Positions 17,475 through 24,523 of a stretch of DNA of 64,000 nt are shown here, in pieces. The notes below the pieces were generated by a model, which made no database searches, was not told the origin of the DNA, and saw only the letters and a list, made by a program, of their open reading frames with translations. The stretch is taken from contig JAAEMX010000219.1 in assembly GCA_024225035.1 (NCBI GenBank), positions 62,001-126,000 on the forward strand, written 5' to 3'. This stretch comes from Lentisphaerota bacterium (lineage in GTDB: Bacteria; Verrucomicrobiota; Lentisphaeria; Victivallales; Victivallaceae). How positions within the stretch are numbered: the stretch's first letter is position 1; every line of letters starts with the position of its first letter. The translations under genes were made by a program, and so were the position numbers.

Positions 17475-17534
17475 AACGAACTGATTTTAAGAAAAAAATC
17501 TTCTCAAGCGGCTGCATCTGAGAGTGAGTTCGTT
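17475..17534 (+). promoter_or_regulatory. Structured leader RNA ahead of rpsP
   Basis: Exact 8-bp inverted repeat AACGAACT (17475-17482) / AGTTCGTT (17527-17534) encloses a smaller hairpin, TCTCA/TGAGA (17502-17506, 17519-17523). It sits within the predicted leader of a ribosomal-protein operon, a usual place for feedback elements. Confidence 0.45.
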
Positions 17535-17592
17535 ATTAAAAAAATAATATTGAAACTGTAAAATAAGTTTTAAAAATGAGGTTTAAAAAGTT

Positions 17593-17952
17593 ATGTCAGT
17601 AAGACTTAGGCTTAAAAGAACCGGAGCCAGAAATAACAGTTGCTTCCGTGTTGTAGCGATGGACAAACGTTCTACAAGAGACGGTAAAGCAATTGAGGAA
17701 ATTGGTTTCTATGACCCACGCCGCAAAGATGAAAACCTGAATCTGGAACGCGCTGAATACTGGCTTTCAGTTGGCGCTGATCCGAGCGAAACTGTTCAAG
17801 CTATCATCGATCGTGCCAGAAAAGGCGAAAAACTCAGCGACAAAAAGAAACCGGCCAAGCCCTCCAAGAAGGCCATCGCTAAAGCTAAGGCTGAAGAAGA
17901 AGCCAAAGCTAAAGCAGCTGCAGAGGCCGCTGAAGCCGCCAAAGCTGAATAA
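17593..17952 (+). CDS. rpsP: 30S ribosomal protein S16
   Basis: 119 residues. S16 is an early-assembly protein of the small ribosomal subunit. The core is normal: 'VRLRLKRTGARNN', 'FRVVAMDKRSTRDGKAIEEIGFYDPR', 'YWLSVGADPSETVQAI'. After residue 80 there is a Lys/Ala-rich extension ('KKPAKPSKKAIAKAKAEEEAK...') ending in Ala/Glu repeats, seen in some other phyla and likely disordered or rRNA-contacting. First gene of rpsP-khpA-trmD-rplS-rnhB. A second repeat of 'AEEA'-type codons causes internal sequence repetition near the stop. Confidence 0.96.
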   Translation: MSVRLRLKRTGARNNSCFRVVAMDKRSTRDGKAIEEIGFYDPRRKDENLNLERAEYWLSVGADPSETVQAIIDRARKGEKLSDKKKPAKPSKKAIAKAKAEEEAKAKAAAEAAEAAKAE

Positions 17953-18012
17953 GCTGAATAAGCTGCAACTGAATAATAGCTGATAAACTCAGCACTTTTG
18001 AGGTTAAAATAA

Positions 18013-18324
18013 ATGTTAAAATCGTTTCTGAAACTATTTGCCGGTGGTAATACCGACAGCAGCACACTGCCTGCTGACAAAGGGATGCGCGACTTGGAAA
18101 GTTTTGTTGATTATATCGTTCGCGCTCTTGTTGATCAGCCTGATGCTGTCCGTGTCAGTTCTGAAATCGGCAAAGATTCGAACGTTATTAAGATTGACTG
18201 TAAGAAAGAAGATGTCGGCAAGATTGTCGGCAAGCGCGGCAAGACCATTATGGCCATTCGTTCACTCGTCAGCGGTGCTGCCGGGCGCTTGAAAAAAAGA
18301 GTTACAGTCGAGGTTGTTGATTAA
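18013..18324 (+). CDS. khpA: KH-domain RNA-binding protein KhpA (YlqC family)
   Basis: 103 residues, about 25 more than typical KhpA because of an N-terminal extension ('[18 protein letters not shown]'). The KH fold follows: '[20 protein letters not shown]', then the GxxG loop as '[19 protein letters not shown]'. KhpA pairs with KhpB/Jag in Gram-positives and binds small RNAs and mRNAs. The position between rpsP and trmD is the classic location for this gene. The stop and the TTG start of trmD are 2 nt apart. Confidence 0.93.
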   Translation: MLKSFLKLFAGGNTDSSTLPADKGMRDLESFVDYIVRALVDQPDAVRVSSEIGKDSNVIKIDCKKEDVGKIVGKRGKTIMAIRSLVSGAAGRLKKRVTVEVVD

Positions 18325-18326
18325 AA

Positions 18327-19013
18327 TTGCGCATTGATATCATAACTCTGTTTCCTGATATCTTTTTCGGACCGTTTGATGAAAGTATCATCGGCCGGGC
18401 CAGAAAGAATGGTCTGGTTGAAATAAATACGGTCAATCTGAGAGACTACGCACATGACGAGCGTGGAACTGTTGATGACAAGCCATATGGCGGCGGACCT
18501 GGAATGTTGATGAAAGTTGAACCGCTGTTTGAGGCTGTCGAAGATATCAGGACAGATAATTCTCTGGTGATTTTAACTTCACCACAAGGTGAAAGATTTA
18601 ATCAGCAGACAGCGCAGGAGCTCAAAACTTATGAGCATCTGATTTTTGTCTGCGGACACTACGAAGGTGTGGATGAACGGGTTCGCATCGCGTTGATTGA
18701 TAAAGAATACTCGATTGGCGATTATGTTCTCACCAGCGGCAACTTAGCCGCCATGGTAATGAGCGACGCTATTGTAAGACTGCTGCCGGGAGTCCTCGGA
18801 AGCGATGAGTCCTGTATGGATGAATCATTCGCTGATGGATTGCTTGAATATCCGCAGTATACCAGACCGCCGGAATTCCGCGGCATGCAAGTGCCCGAAA
18901 TCCTGACGTCAGGTGACCACGGGAAAATAGCAAAATGGCGCAGACAGCAGGCTGAACAAAGAACCCGTGACCGCAGACCGGATCTGTGGCGTGATAAAAA
19001 TTCGACTGTATAA
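18327..19013 (+). CDS. trmD: tRNA (guanine(37)-N1)-methyltransferase TrmD
   Basis: 228 residues from a TTG start, slightly shorter than the E. coli enzyme. TrmD methylates G37 next to the anticodon and prevents +1 frameshifting. The SPOUT trefoil knot is evident: '[21 protein letters not shown]', '[15 protein letters not shown]', '[13 protein letters not shown]', '[18 protein letters not shown]', and the C-terminal '[11 protein letters not shown]'-type helix ('[18 protein letters not shown]'). rimM, usually between rpsP/khpA and trmD, is absent here. AG-rich context but no strong SD; it is probably coupled to khpA. Confidence 0.96.
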   Translation: MRIDIITLFPDIFFGPFDESIIGRARKNGLVEINTVNLRDYAHDERGTVDDKPYGGGPGMLMKVEPLFEAVEDIRTDNSLVILTSPQGERFNQQTAQELKTYEHLIFVCGHYEGVDERVRIALIDKEYSIGDYVLTSGNLAAMVMSDAIVRLLPGVLGSDESCMDESFADGLLEYPQYTRPPEFRGMQVPEILTSGDHGKIAKWRRQQAEQRTRDRRPDLWRDKNSTV

Positions 19014-19039
19014 ATACAAACTTGGAGGCAAGTTGATAA

Positions 19040-19387
19040 ATGAATATTCTTGACAAAATAAATCAGGAACAGTGCAAAGAAAACGTGACTGAATTCGCTG
19101 TTGGCGATACTATAAAAGTTCATGTTAAAATCATTGAAGGCAATACTGAGCGTATTCAGGCCTTCACTGGTACTGTTATCGCCCGTCGTGGCAGTGGCAT
19201 CGCCGAATCTTTTACGGTACGCCGCGTTACATACGGACAAGGAGTTGAACGCGTTTTCAAGCTGAACAGCCCGCGAGTAGCTAAAATTGAAGTTATTCGT
19301 CACGGTAAAGTTCGTCGTGCAAAACTGTACTACCTGCGTGATAAAATCGGTAAAGCTGCTAAAGTTAAAGAACGTCGTTATAACTAA
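19040..19387 (+). CDS. rplS: 50S ribosomal protein L19
   Basis: 115 residues, standard size. L19 lies at the subunit interface of the large ribosomal subunit. Seen: '[24 protein letters not shown]', '[26 protein letters not shown]' and '[23 protein letters not shown]'. CTTGGAGGCAAG precedes ATG by a good spacing. Directly upstream of rnhB. Confidence 0.97.
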   Translation: MNILDKINQEQCKENVTEFAVGDTIKVHVKIIEGNTERIQAFTGTVIARRGSGIAESFTVRRVTYGQGVERVFKLNSPRVAKIEVIRHGKVRRAKLYYLRDKIGKAAKVKERRYN

Positions 19388-19409
19388 AGCAACTATCGGA
19401 AATTCCAAT

Positions 19410-20063
19410 ATGGATTTCTTATCTGCAGAAAGCAAACTCCTCTCCCTAGAAACATCCAAATGGGCAGAGGGGTTTTCTTTTTTGGCCGGGATTGATGAAG
19501 TCGGCAGAGGGCCACTGGCCGGACCGGTAGTAGCCGCCGCCGTGGCTTTCCCTAAGGACGCTCAAATTCCGCTGGTAAACGACTCTAAACAGTTGACTGA
19601 AGAAAAACGGCGAAGTCTATACGACGCAATCATAGCGGTACCCGGAGTACAATACGCGATTGCGATAGTAGATGAAACCAAAATAGATGAAATCAATATT
19701 CTTCAGGCAACTCATTTGGCCATGCGCCAAGCGGTAGAACAGCTTAAAAATGTAGACTTCTTGCTAGTAGACGGACGCCCGGTGCCAAATTTACAGCATC
19801 CAAGCCTGGCTGTTGTCAAAGGCGACTCTAAATCGGCAAGCATCGCAGCCGCCAGTATTCTGGCAAAAGTATACCGCGATGAAATGATGGATGAATTTGC
19901 CGTAAAATATCCAGAATACGGATTTGCTGAACATAAAGGCTATGGCACCGCCAAACATTTGGTAGCACTCAAAGAACATGGTGTTTGTCCGATACACCGT
20001 AAAACTTTCGGCCCCGTAAGAGATATAATTGATCCACCGCCGGAGCAATTAACGTTCTTTTAA
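19410..20063 (+). CDS. rnhB: Ribonuclease HII
   Basis: 217 residues from ATG 19410. The frame is open further upstream, but that part overlaps rplS and reads as noise. RNase HII removes ribonucleotides misinserted in DNA and RNA primers. Catalytic acidic residues appear in order: 'GIDEVGRGPLAGPV' (Asp-Glu), 'LLVDGR' (Asp) and 'KGDSKSASIAAASILAKVYRD' (Asp), followed by 'YGFAEHKGYGTAKH'. Typical size and gene order (rplS-rnhB). Confidence 0.95.
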   Translation: MDFLSAESKLLSLETSKWAEGFSFLAGIDEVGRGPLAGPVVAAAVAFPKDAQIPLVNDSKQLTEEKRRSLYDAIIAVPGVQYAIAIVDETKIDEINILQATHLAMRQAVEQLKNVDFLLVDGRPVPNLQHPSLAVVKGDSKSASIAAASILAKVYRDEMMDEFAVKYPEYGFAEHKGYGTAKHLVALKEHGVCPIHRKTFGPVRDIIDPPPEQLTFF

Positions 20064-20152
20064 AATTGACTTGAATTTTAGGATTTCCTGAAACCTGATA
20101 ATCTAATAAGGTTTTGATTGCTTTAAATATTGCAATCACATCCGCAAAATGC

Positions 20153-20180
20153 TTGTAAAGTGGGATTCAGGTTTTATTAT
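20153..20180 (+). promoter_or_regulatory. Sigma70-like promoter for thrS
   Basis: TTGTAA, 16-nt spacer, TATTAT, 46 nt before the thrS ATG. A 7-bp hairpin TGATTGC/GCAATCA lies just upstream at 20115-20138. No T-box-type leader fits in this space. Confidence 0.5.
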
Positions 20181-20226
20181 ATAAGATTTTAATGACTAAT
20201 AACATAAATACTTTTCGGTTGAAATC

Positions 20227-21957
20227 ATGAGTAATTTCCCAATTGAAACTATCAGACACAGCGCCGCCCACATCATGGCAGCGGCTGTAAAAAAACTCTT
20301 TCCCGATACCAGATTTGACATTGGTCCGTCCACTGACGACGGCTTCTACTATGACTTTGACATGGAGCATACCTTGACGCCGCAGGACCTGAAAAAGATC
20401 GAAAAAGCCATGAAGAAAATGATTGGCCAGAAGATCGAATTTGAAGAGTTCGAACTTACTCGAGAAGAAGCCGAACACATGCTGAAAGGTGATAATCAGA
20501 CTTACAAACTTGAACGCCTTGCTGATATTCCGGAAGGCGACAGAATTACTTTCTATCGCTGCGGAGATTTCTCTGACCTCTGTCGTGGCCCACACGTTGA
20601 TCATGCCGGACAAGTTGGTGCCGTCAAACTTATGAGTATCGCCGGGTCTTATTTCAAAGGTCATGAGCAGAACCCTATGCTTCAGCGTATCTACGGCACG
20701 GCATTTGCCAGCAAAGACGAACTCAAAAAACATCTTGAAAGAATTGAAGAAGCCAAAAAACGCGATCATCGCAAACTTGGCAAAGAACTTGATCTGTTCA
20801 GCTTTTCTGACAATGTCGGTCAGGGACTGGTTCTCTGGCATCCTAAAGGTGCTTTCATTCGCAATCAGTTTGAAAACTTCTGGCGCGACGAGCACTACAA
20901 GAATGGCTATGACCAGCTTTACACCCCGCATATCGGGCGCAGCGACCTGTGGAAAACCAGCGGACACCTTGATTTCTACGCCGATGCAATGTATGCACCA
21001 ATGGAAATTGACAATACCGATTACTATACAAAACCGATGAATTGTCCATTCCATATTGAAATTTATAAATCAAAATTGCGTTCATATCGTGAACTGCCTC
21101 TTCGCTGGGCAGAGCTTGGAACAGTTTACCGCTACGAAAAAAGCGGTGCACTGCATGGCCTGCTGCGAGTGCGCGGCTTCACTCAGGATGATGCGCATAT
21201 CATATGTACCCCAGAACAGGTTGAGGATGAAATAGCGGAAGTTCTGCGTTTCAGCCTGAGCATCTGGAAAGCTTTCGGCTTCACTGAAATCAAACCTTAT
21301 CTGGCTACCCGTCCGGAAAAGGCAGTTGGTGAACCGGAGCGCTGGGAAAAAGCTTTAACTTCGCTCGAAAAAGCCGTTGAAAAGGCCGGCCTTAACTGCG
21401 AAGTTGATGATGGCGGCGGCGCATTCTACGGCCCTAAAATTGACCTGAAAGTCAAAGATGCTATCGGCCGTGAATGGCAGACCACTACCATTCAGTTCGA
21501 CTTTAATCTGCCGGAACGTTTTGACATGACCTACATTGGTGATGATGGACAGCGTCACCGCCCGTTCATGGTTCACCGAGCTCTTTTCGGATCATTGGAA
21601 CGTTTCTTCGGAATACTTGTCGAACACTATGCAGGGGCATTTCCTCTGTGGCTGGCTCCGGTACAGGCAAAGATCCTGCCTATTACTGATAACCAGCACG
21701 AATATGCCCGCAAAGTACGCGACGAGCTTCGCGCTAAAGGCCTCCGAGTTGACATCGATAATCGTTCAGCCTCAATCGGTGCCAAAATCAAAGATGCCCG
21801 TCATGACCGCACACCTTACATGCTAATCATGGGAGAACGTGAAGTTAAAGCTGGCCAAGTTGCTGTTAGAAATCGTCGTGAAGGCCAACTTGGCGAGATG
21901 AGTATTGCAGAAGTCGCAGAAAAAATGCAATATGAGGTTGATAACAAAATCAGTTAA
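20227..21957 (+). CDS. thrS: Threonyl-tRNA synthetase lacking the N-terminal TGS domain
   Basis: 576 residues, about 65 fewer than the E. coli enzyme. It starts almost directly in the editing domain ('IRHSAAHIMAAAVKKLFPDTRFDIGP', with the HxxxH pair), then 'CRGPHVDHAGQVGAVKLMSIAG'. The class II catalytic core is complete: 'MNCPFHIEIYKS' with the zinc Cys, motif 2 'YRYEKSGALHGLLRVRGFTQDDAH', motif 3 near 'HRALFGSLERFFGIL', and the anticodon-binding domain ending 'IMGEREVKAGQVAVRNRREG'. The gap upstream has no homologous coding in any frame, so the missing TGS/N1 domain looks genuine rather than a wrong start. Editing and charging residues are all present. Confidence 0.95.
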   Translation: MSNFPIETIRHSAAHIMAAAVKKLFPDTRFDIGPSTDDGFYYDFDMEHTLTPQDLKKIEKAMKKMIGQKIEFEEFELTREEAEHMLKGDNQTYKLERLADIPEGDRITFYRCGDFSDLCRGPHVDHAGQVGAVKLMSIAGSYFKGHEQNPMLQRIYGTAFASKDELKKHLERIEEAKKRDHRKLGKELDLFSFSDNVGQGLVLWHPKGAFIRNQFENFWRDEHYKNGYDQLYTPHIGRSDLWKTSGHLDFYADAMYAPMEIDNTDYYTKPMNCPFHIEIYKSKLRSYRELPLRWAELGTVYRYEKSGALHGLLRVRGFTQDDAHIICTPEQVEDEIAEVLRFSLSIWKAFGFTEIKPYLATRPEKAVGEPERWEKALTSLEKAVEKAGLNCEVDDGGGAFYGPKIDLKVKDAIGREWQTTTIQFDFNLPERFDMTYIGDDGQRHRPFMVHRALFGSLERFFGILVEHYAGAFPLWLAPVQAKILPITDNQHEYARKVRDELRAKGLRVDIDNRSASIGAKIKDARHDRTPYMLIMGEREVKAGQVAVRNRREGQLGEMSIAEVAEKMQYEVDNKIS

Positions 21958-22011
21958 TTTATATTTATAGAAGTTGAGCCGTTTAAGGCTTCTCATTAAA
22001 CCATAATAAAT

Positions 22012-22017
22012 GGAGGG
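22012..22017 (+). promoter_or_regulatory. Shine-Dalgarno GGAGGG placing the infC start at an AUC codon
   Basis: GGAGGG is a near-perfect anti-SD match. It overlaps the only nearby in-frame ATG (22010) and so cannot serve it; 7 nt downstream, in frame, is ATC at 22025. Confidence 0.75.
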
Positions 22018-22024
22018 ATTTGAC

Positions 22025-22540
22025 ATCGCTACGCTGCTAAAACCCAATGACCGCTCATTCAAAGCCGAGCAGGTACGACTGGTCGGTGCGGATGGAGAAC
22101 AAATAGGAATTGTCAGTTTATCTGACGCCAGAGGAAAAGCCACTGCTGTTAGCTTAGACTTAGTTCTGGTAGCGGAGAAGGCGAAACCGCCCGTCTGCCG
22201 TATTATGGATTACGGCAAGCTCCTCTATGAGCACAAGAAAAGCCATAAAGCACAGCGCAAGCACAACCTGACTCAAAAAGTCAAGGAAGTCAAATTCCAC
22301 GTGAATATCGACAAGCATGACTATGAGTACAAGATTAATCATGCTTTTCAATTTCTCGGTAAAGGTTATAAAGTAAAAATTACTTTTATGCTTCGCGGTC
22401 GCGAAATGGCACACAAAGATTTGGCTTATGAAGTTATGGACAGGGTAATTGGTGATCTGAAAGAAGCAGGTACTGCTGAAAACAGAGCCAAATTCCAAGG
22501 AAGAAACCTTTCCGTTTCTTTTACCCCTGCCAAGCATTAA
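22025..22540 (+). CDS. infC: Translation initiation factor IF-3, probable AUC start
   Basis: 171 residues from ATC 22025. IF-3 binds the 30S subunit and enforces start-codon fidelity. N-domain: 'FKAEQVRLVGADGEQIGIVSL'; then 'PVCRIMDYGKLLYEHKKSHKAQR', linker, and the C-domain 'VKEVKFHVNIDKHDYEYKINHAFQFLGKGYKVKITFMLRGREMAH' ending 'AKFQGRNLSVSF' (cited as short blocks of the conserved order). The ATG at 22010 lies within the Shine-Dalgarno and is a poor candidate. Rare AUU/AUC/AUA starts are the established device by which IF-3 represses its own gene. It ends before a strong terminator. Confidence 0.93.
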   Translation: MATLLKPNDRSFKAEQVRLVGADGEQIGIVSLSDARGKATAVSLDLVLVAEKAKPPVCRIMDYGKLLYEHKKSHKAQRKHNLTQKVKEVKFHVNIDKHDYEYKINHAFQFLGKGYKVKITFMLRGREMAHKDLAYEVMDRVIGDLKEAGTAENRAKFQGRNLSVSFTPAKH

Positions 22541-22582
22541 TATGCTGGATATAACAGGATAAATTTGATTTTTTCCTATATT

Positions 22583-22619
22583 AATCCGCAAAATTAAAAT
22601 TTGCGGATTGATTTTTTTT
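22583..22619 (+). terminator. Strong Rho-independent terminator between infC and rpmI
   Basis: Perfect 10-bp stem AATCCGCAAA/TTTGCGGATT with a 7-nt loop, then GA and eight T residues. It separates infC from rpmI-rplT, which are often one operon in other bacteria. Confidence 0.9.
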
Positions 22620-22660
22620 ACTCTTGAGCTACATTAGTTGCTCATTTGCAATTTGATAGC

Positions 22661-22694
22661 ACCGGTAATGGCCAAAGGCATTTGCCGTACCGGT
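22661..22694 (+). promoter_or_regulatory. Leader hairpin ahead of rpmI-rplT (possible L20 control element)
   Basis: ACCGGTA at 22661-22667 and TACCGGT at 22688-22694 pair across an inner AATGGCC/GGCATT stem. It lies 36 nt before the rpmI start, where L20 autoregulatory structures are found in other bacteria. Assignment to L20 is inference. Confidence 0.4.
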
Positions 22695-22730
22695 AATAAG
22701 TTCATCCTAAAAATGTAAGGAGAATAAACA

Positions 22731-22931
22731 ATGCCTAAAATGAAAACCAGAAAATGTGCCGCTAAGCGGCTCAAGAAGACTGGCTCTGGCAAATATCGCC
22801 ATAATAAAGCTGGCAGCCGTCACATTCTGACAAAGAAAAGCTCAAAACGTAAACGCCGCCTGAGAAAAGACGGAGCCGTATCAAGTGCAGAAAAAAACCG
22901 CATCAAGGCAGCATTGCCTTACGGCCTTTAA
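22731..22931 (+). CDS. rpmI: 50S ribosomal protein L35
   Basis: 66 residues, normal size. Typical sequence: '[20 protein letters not shown]', '[20 protein letters not shown]', 'RIKAALPYG'. TAAGGAGAA precedes ATG. It is followed by rplT with a 16-nt gap that carries its own AGGAGG. Confidence 0.97.
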   Translation: MPKMKTRKCAAKRLKKTGSGKYRHNKAGSRHILTKKSSKRKRRLRKDGAVSSAEKNRIKAALPYGL

Positions 22932-22947
22932 TCAGGAGGTTTAAATT

Positions 22948-23301
22948 ATGGCTAGAGTAACTTGTGCAGTAACATCACGCAAACGTCGTAAAAGAATTCT
23001 GGAACAAGCCAAGGGCTTTTACGGTGGCCGCAGCAAACAGATTCGTACCGCTTATGATGCTGTCGATAAGGCAATGGCTCACGCTTACGTTGGACGTAAG
23101 CAGAAAAAACGCCAGTACCGCCGCCTGTGGACAGTTAGAATTAACGCTGCATGCCGCATGAATGGCACCAATTACAGTCGATTTATGAACGGTCTTAAAA
23201 AGGCTGGTATCGAGCTGAACCGTAAGGTTCTCGCCGACCTGGCCGTCACCGAACCACAAGAGTTTAAAGCTCTGGTTGAGAAAGTGACCCAGGCCAAATA
23301 A
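22948..23301 (+). CDS. rplT: 50S ribosomal protein L20
   Basis: 117 residues, standard. '[25 protein letters not shown]' start, then '[22 protein letters not shown]' and '[25 protein letters not shown]'. L20 is required for 23S rRNA folding and represses its own operon in several phyla. AGGAGGT precedes the ATG. A strong terminator follows. Confidence 0.97.
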   Translation: MARVTCAVTSRKRRKRILEQAKGFYGGRSKQIRTAYDAVDKAMAHAYVGRKQKKRQYRRLWTVRINAACRMNGTNYSRFMNGLKKAGIELNRKVLADLAVTEPQEFKALVEKVTQAK

Positions 23302-23332
23302 TAATCCCGGCGGGATAATATTTGATTTACGC

Positions 23333-23375
23333 GAAGCTTGAAAGGCAGTCTTATGCTCCTTTCAGGCTTCTTTTT
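23333..23375 (+). terminator. Rho-independent terminator after rplT
   Basis: 13-bp stem GAAGCTTGAAAGG / CCTTTCAGGCTTC with a single G-U pair, 12-nt loop, then five T residues. Confidence 0.88.
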
Positions 23376-23398
23376 GTTTATATAAGCCATAGTTTGAA

Positions 23399-23447
23399 GC
23401 TTCAGGTCTCATGTTTAACCAAAAACTTCTAAACCTGAAACCTGAAG
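23399..23447 (+). promoter_or_regulatory. Inverted repeat in the pheS leader
   Basis: CTTCAGGT (from 23400) pairs with ACCTGAAG (23440-23447); inside, GTTTA and TAAAC can also pair. The region also contains AAACCTGAAACCTG, a short direct repeat that offers an alternative partner. No T-box features or leader peptide rich in Phe codons were seen. Confidence 0.4.
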
Positions 23448-23483
23448 TTTTAAACCGACATTGAATATCTACAAGGGAATACT

Positions 23484-24509
23484 ATGTCCAATCCAATTAT
23501 CGAGAAGATTGATGCGGCTTTAATTGATGCGGAACAGCGCTTATCTGCTGCCGCTTCAGAAGCCGAAATCGAACAAGTCAGAGTTGACATCTTCGGTCGC
23601 AAGGGTCTCTTCCCGGCACTTAGCAAAGAAATGAAAAATGTAGCGCCCGAGCAGCGCAAAGATACAGGCATGGCTTTTAATGTAGCCAAACCGAAATTTC
23701 AAAAACTTCTGGACGATGCCAACGACCGCCTGAACGCAGGATCAGCCGAGGTTTCCGGTGAAGAAATCGACCTGACCCTTCCCGGTCGCCGCTGGAAAGT
23801 TGGCCGTAAGCATCCAGTTACAAAAGTTATTGACGACTGTGTAGCAGTTTTCCGCCGTATGGGGTTTATTGTCGCCTCCGGGCCTGAACTTGAAACTGTT
23901 TACAATAACTTTGATGCACTGAATACTCCTAAAAATCATCCTTCTCGTGATCCGGGAGATACCTTTTATTTTGCAGACGGCAGACTGCTCCGCACCCAGA
24001 CTTCTCCAGTACAGATTCGCGTAATGGAAAGCCAGGAACCTCCAGTTAGAATTGTTGCGCCTGGTCGTTGTTTCCGCCGTGACACTCCTGATGCGACTCA
24101 CAGCATGAACTTCCATCAGATTGAAGGACTTTATATTGACGAAAACGTATCACTCTCTGACCTGAAGAGTGTGCTGCGTTCTTTTGCTCATGAAATGTTC
24201 GGCGCTTCAGTTGAAGTCAGACTCCGTCCTCACTTTTTCCCGTTTACTGAGCCTAGCGTGGAATATGATTTCTCATGTATCATGTGTGAAGGCAAAGGCT
24301 GCCCGGTCTGCAAAAACTCAGGCTGGCTGGAAATAGCCGGAGCCGGCATGGTTGACCCTAACGTTCTGAAAAATGTCGGTTATGATCCTGAAAAATGGAG
24401 CGGCTTCGCTTTTGGTATGGGTGTCGAACGACTGGCTATGCTGCGTTACCGCATCAGCGACATCCGCTGGCTTTACGAGAATGACGTTAGATTCCTAGAA
24501 CAGTTTTAA
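23484..24509 (+). CDS. pheS: Phenylalanyl-tRNA synthetase alpha subunit
   Basis: 341 residues. Forms the alpha2-beta2 enzyme with PheT that charges tRNA-Phe. N-terminal coiled coil (about residues 1-90, 'SEAEIEQVRVDIFGRKG'), then class II core: 'HPVTKVIDDCVAVFRRMGF', 'HPSRDPGDTFYF', 'LLRTQTSPVQIRVM', 'APGRCFRRDTPDATH', 'FHQIEGLYID' and 'GFAFGMGVERLAMLRYRI'. All substrate-binding motifs are intact. ACAAGGGAA lies before ATG. pheT follows after 14 nt with AGAGGGGG. Confidence 0.97.
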   Translation: MSNPIIEKIDAALIDAEQRLSAAASEAEIEQVRVDIFGRKGLFPALSKEMKNVAPEQRKDTGMAFNVAKPKFQKLLDDANDRLNAGSAEVSGEEIDLTLPGRRWKVGRKHPVTKVIDDCVAVFRRMGFIVASGPELETVYNNFDALNTPKNHPSRDPGDTFYFADGRLLRTQTSPVQIRVMESQEPPVRIVAPGRCFRRDTPDATHSMNFHQIEGLYIDENVSLSDLKSVLRSFAHEMFGASVEVRLRPHFFPFTEPSVEYDFSCIMCEGKGCPVCKNSGWLEIAGAGMVDPNVLKNVGYDPEKWSGFAFGMGVERLAMLRYRISDIRWLYENDVRFLEQF

Positions 24510-24523
24510 GAGGGGGACCGAAA

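Noticed and set aside
19287-19409. Longer N-terminus for RNase HII from 19287
   Set aside because: That stretch overlaps rplS in another frame and has no RNase HII features; ATG 19410 is the start.
18722-19459. 245-codon minus-strand ORF opposite trmD and rplS
   Set aside because: Antisense shadow; both sense genes are unambiguous.
20064-20226. T-box leader before thrS
   Set aside because: The space is too short after the predicted promoter, and no T-box core sequence is visible.
20167-21054. 295-codon minus-strand ORF opposite thrS
   Set aside because: Antisense shadow of a conserved gene with no recognisable domain.
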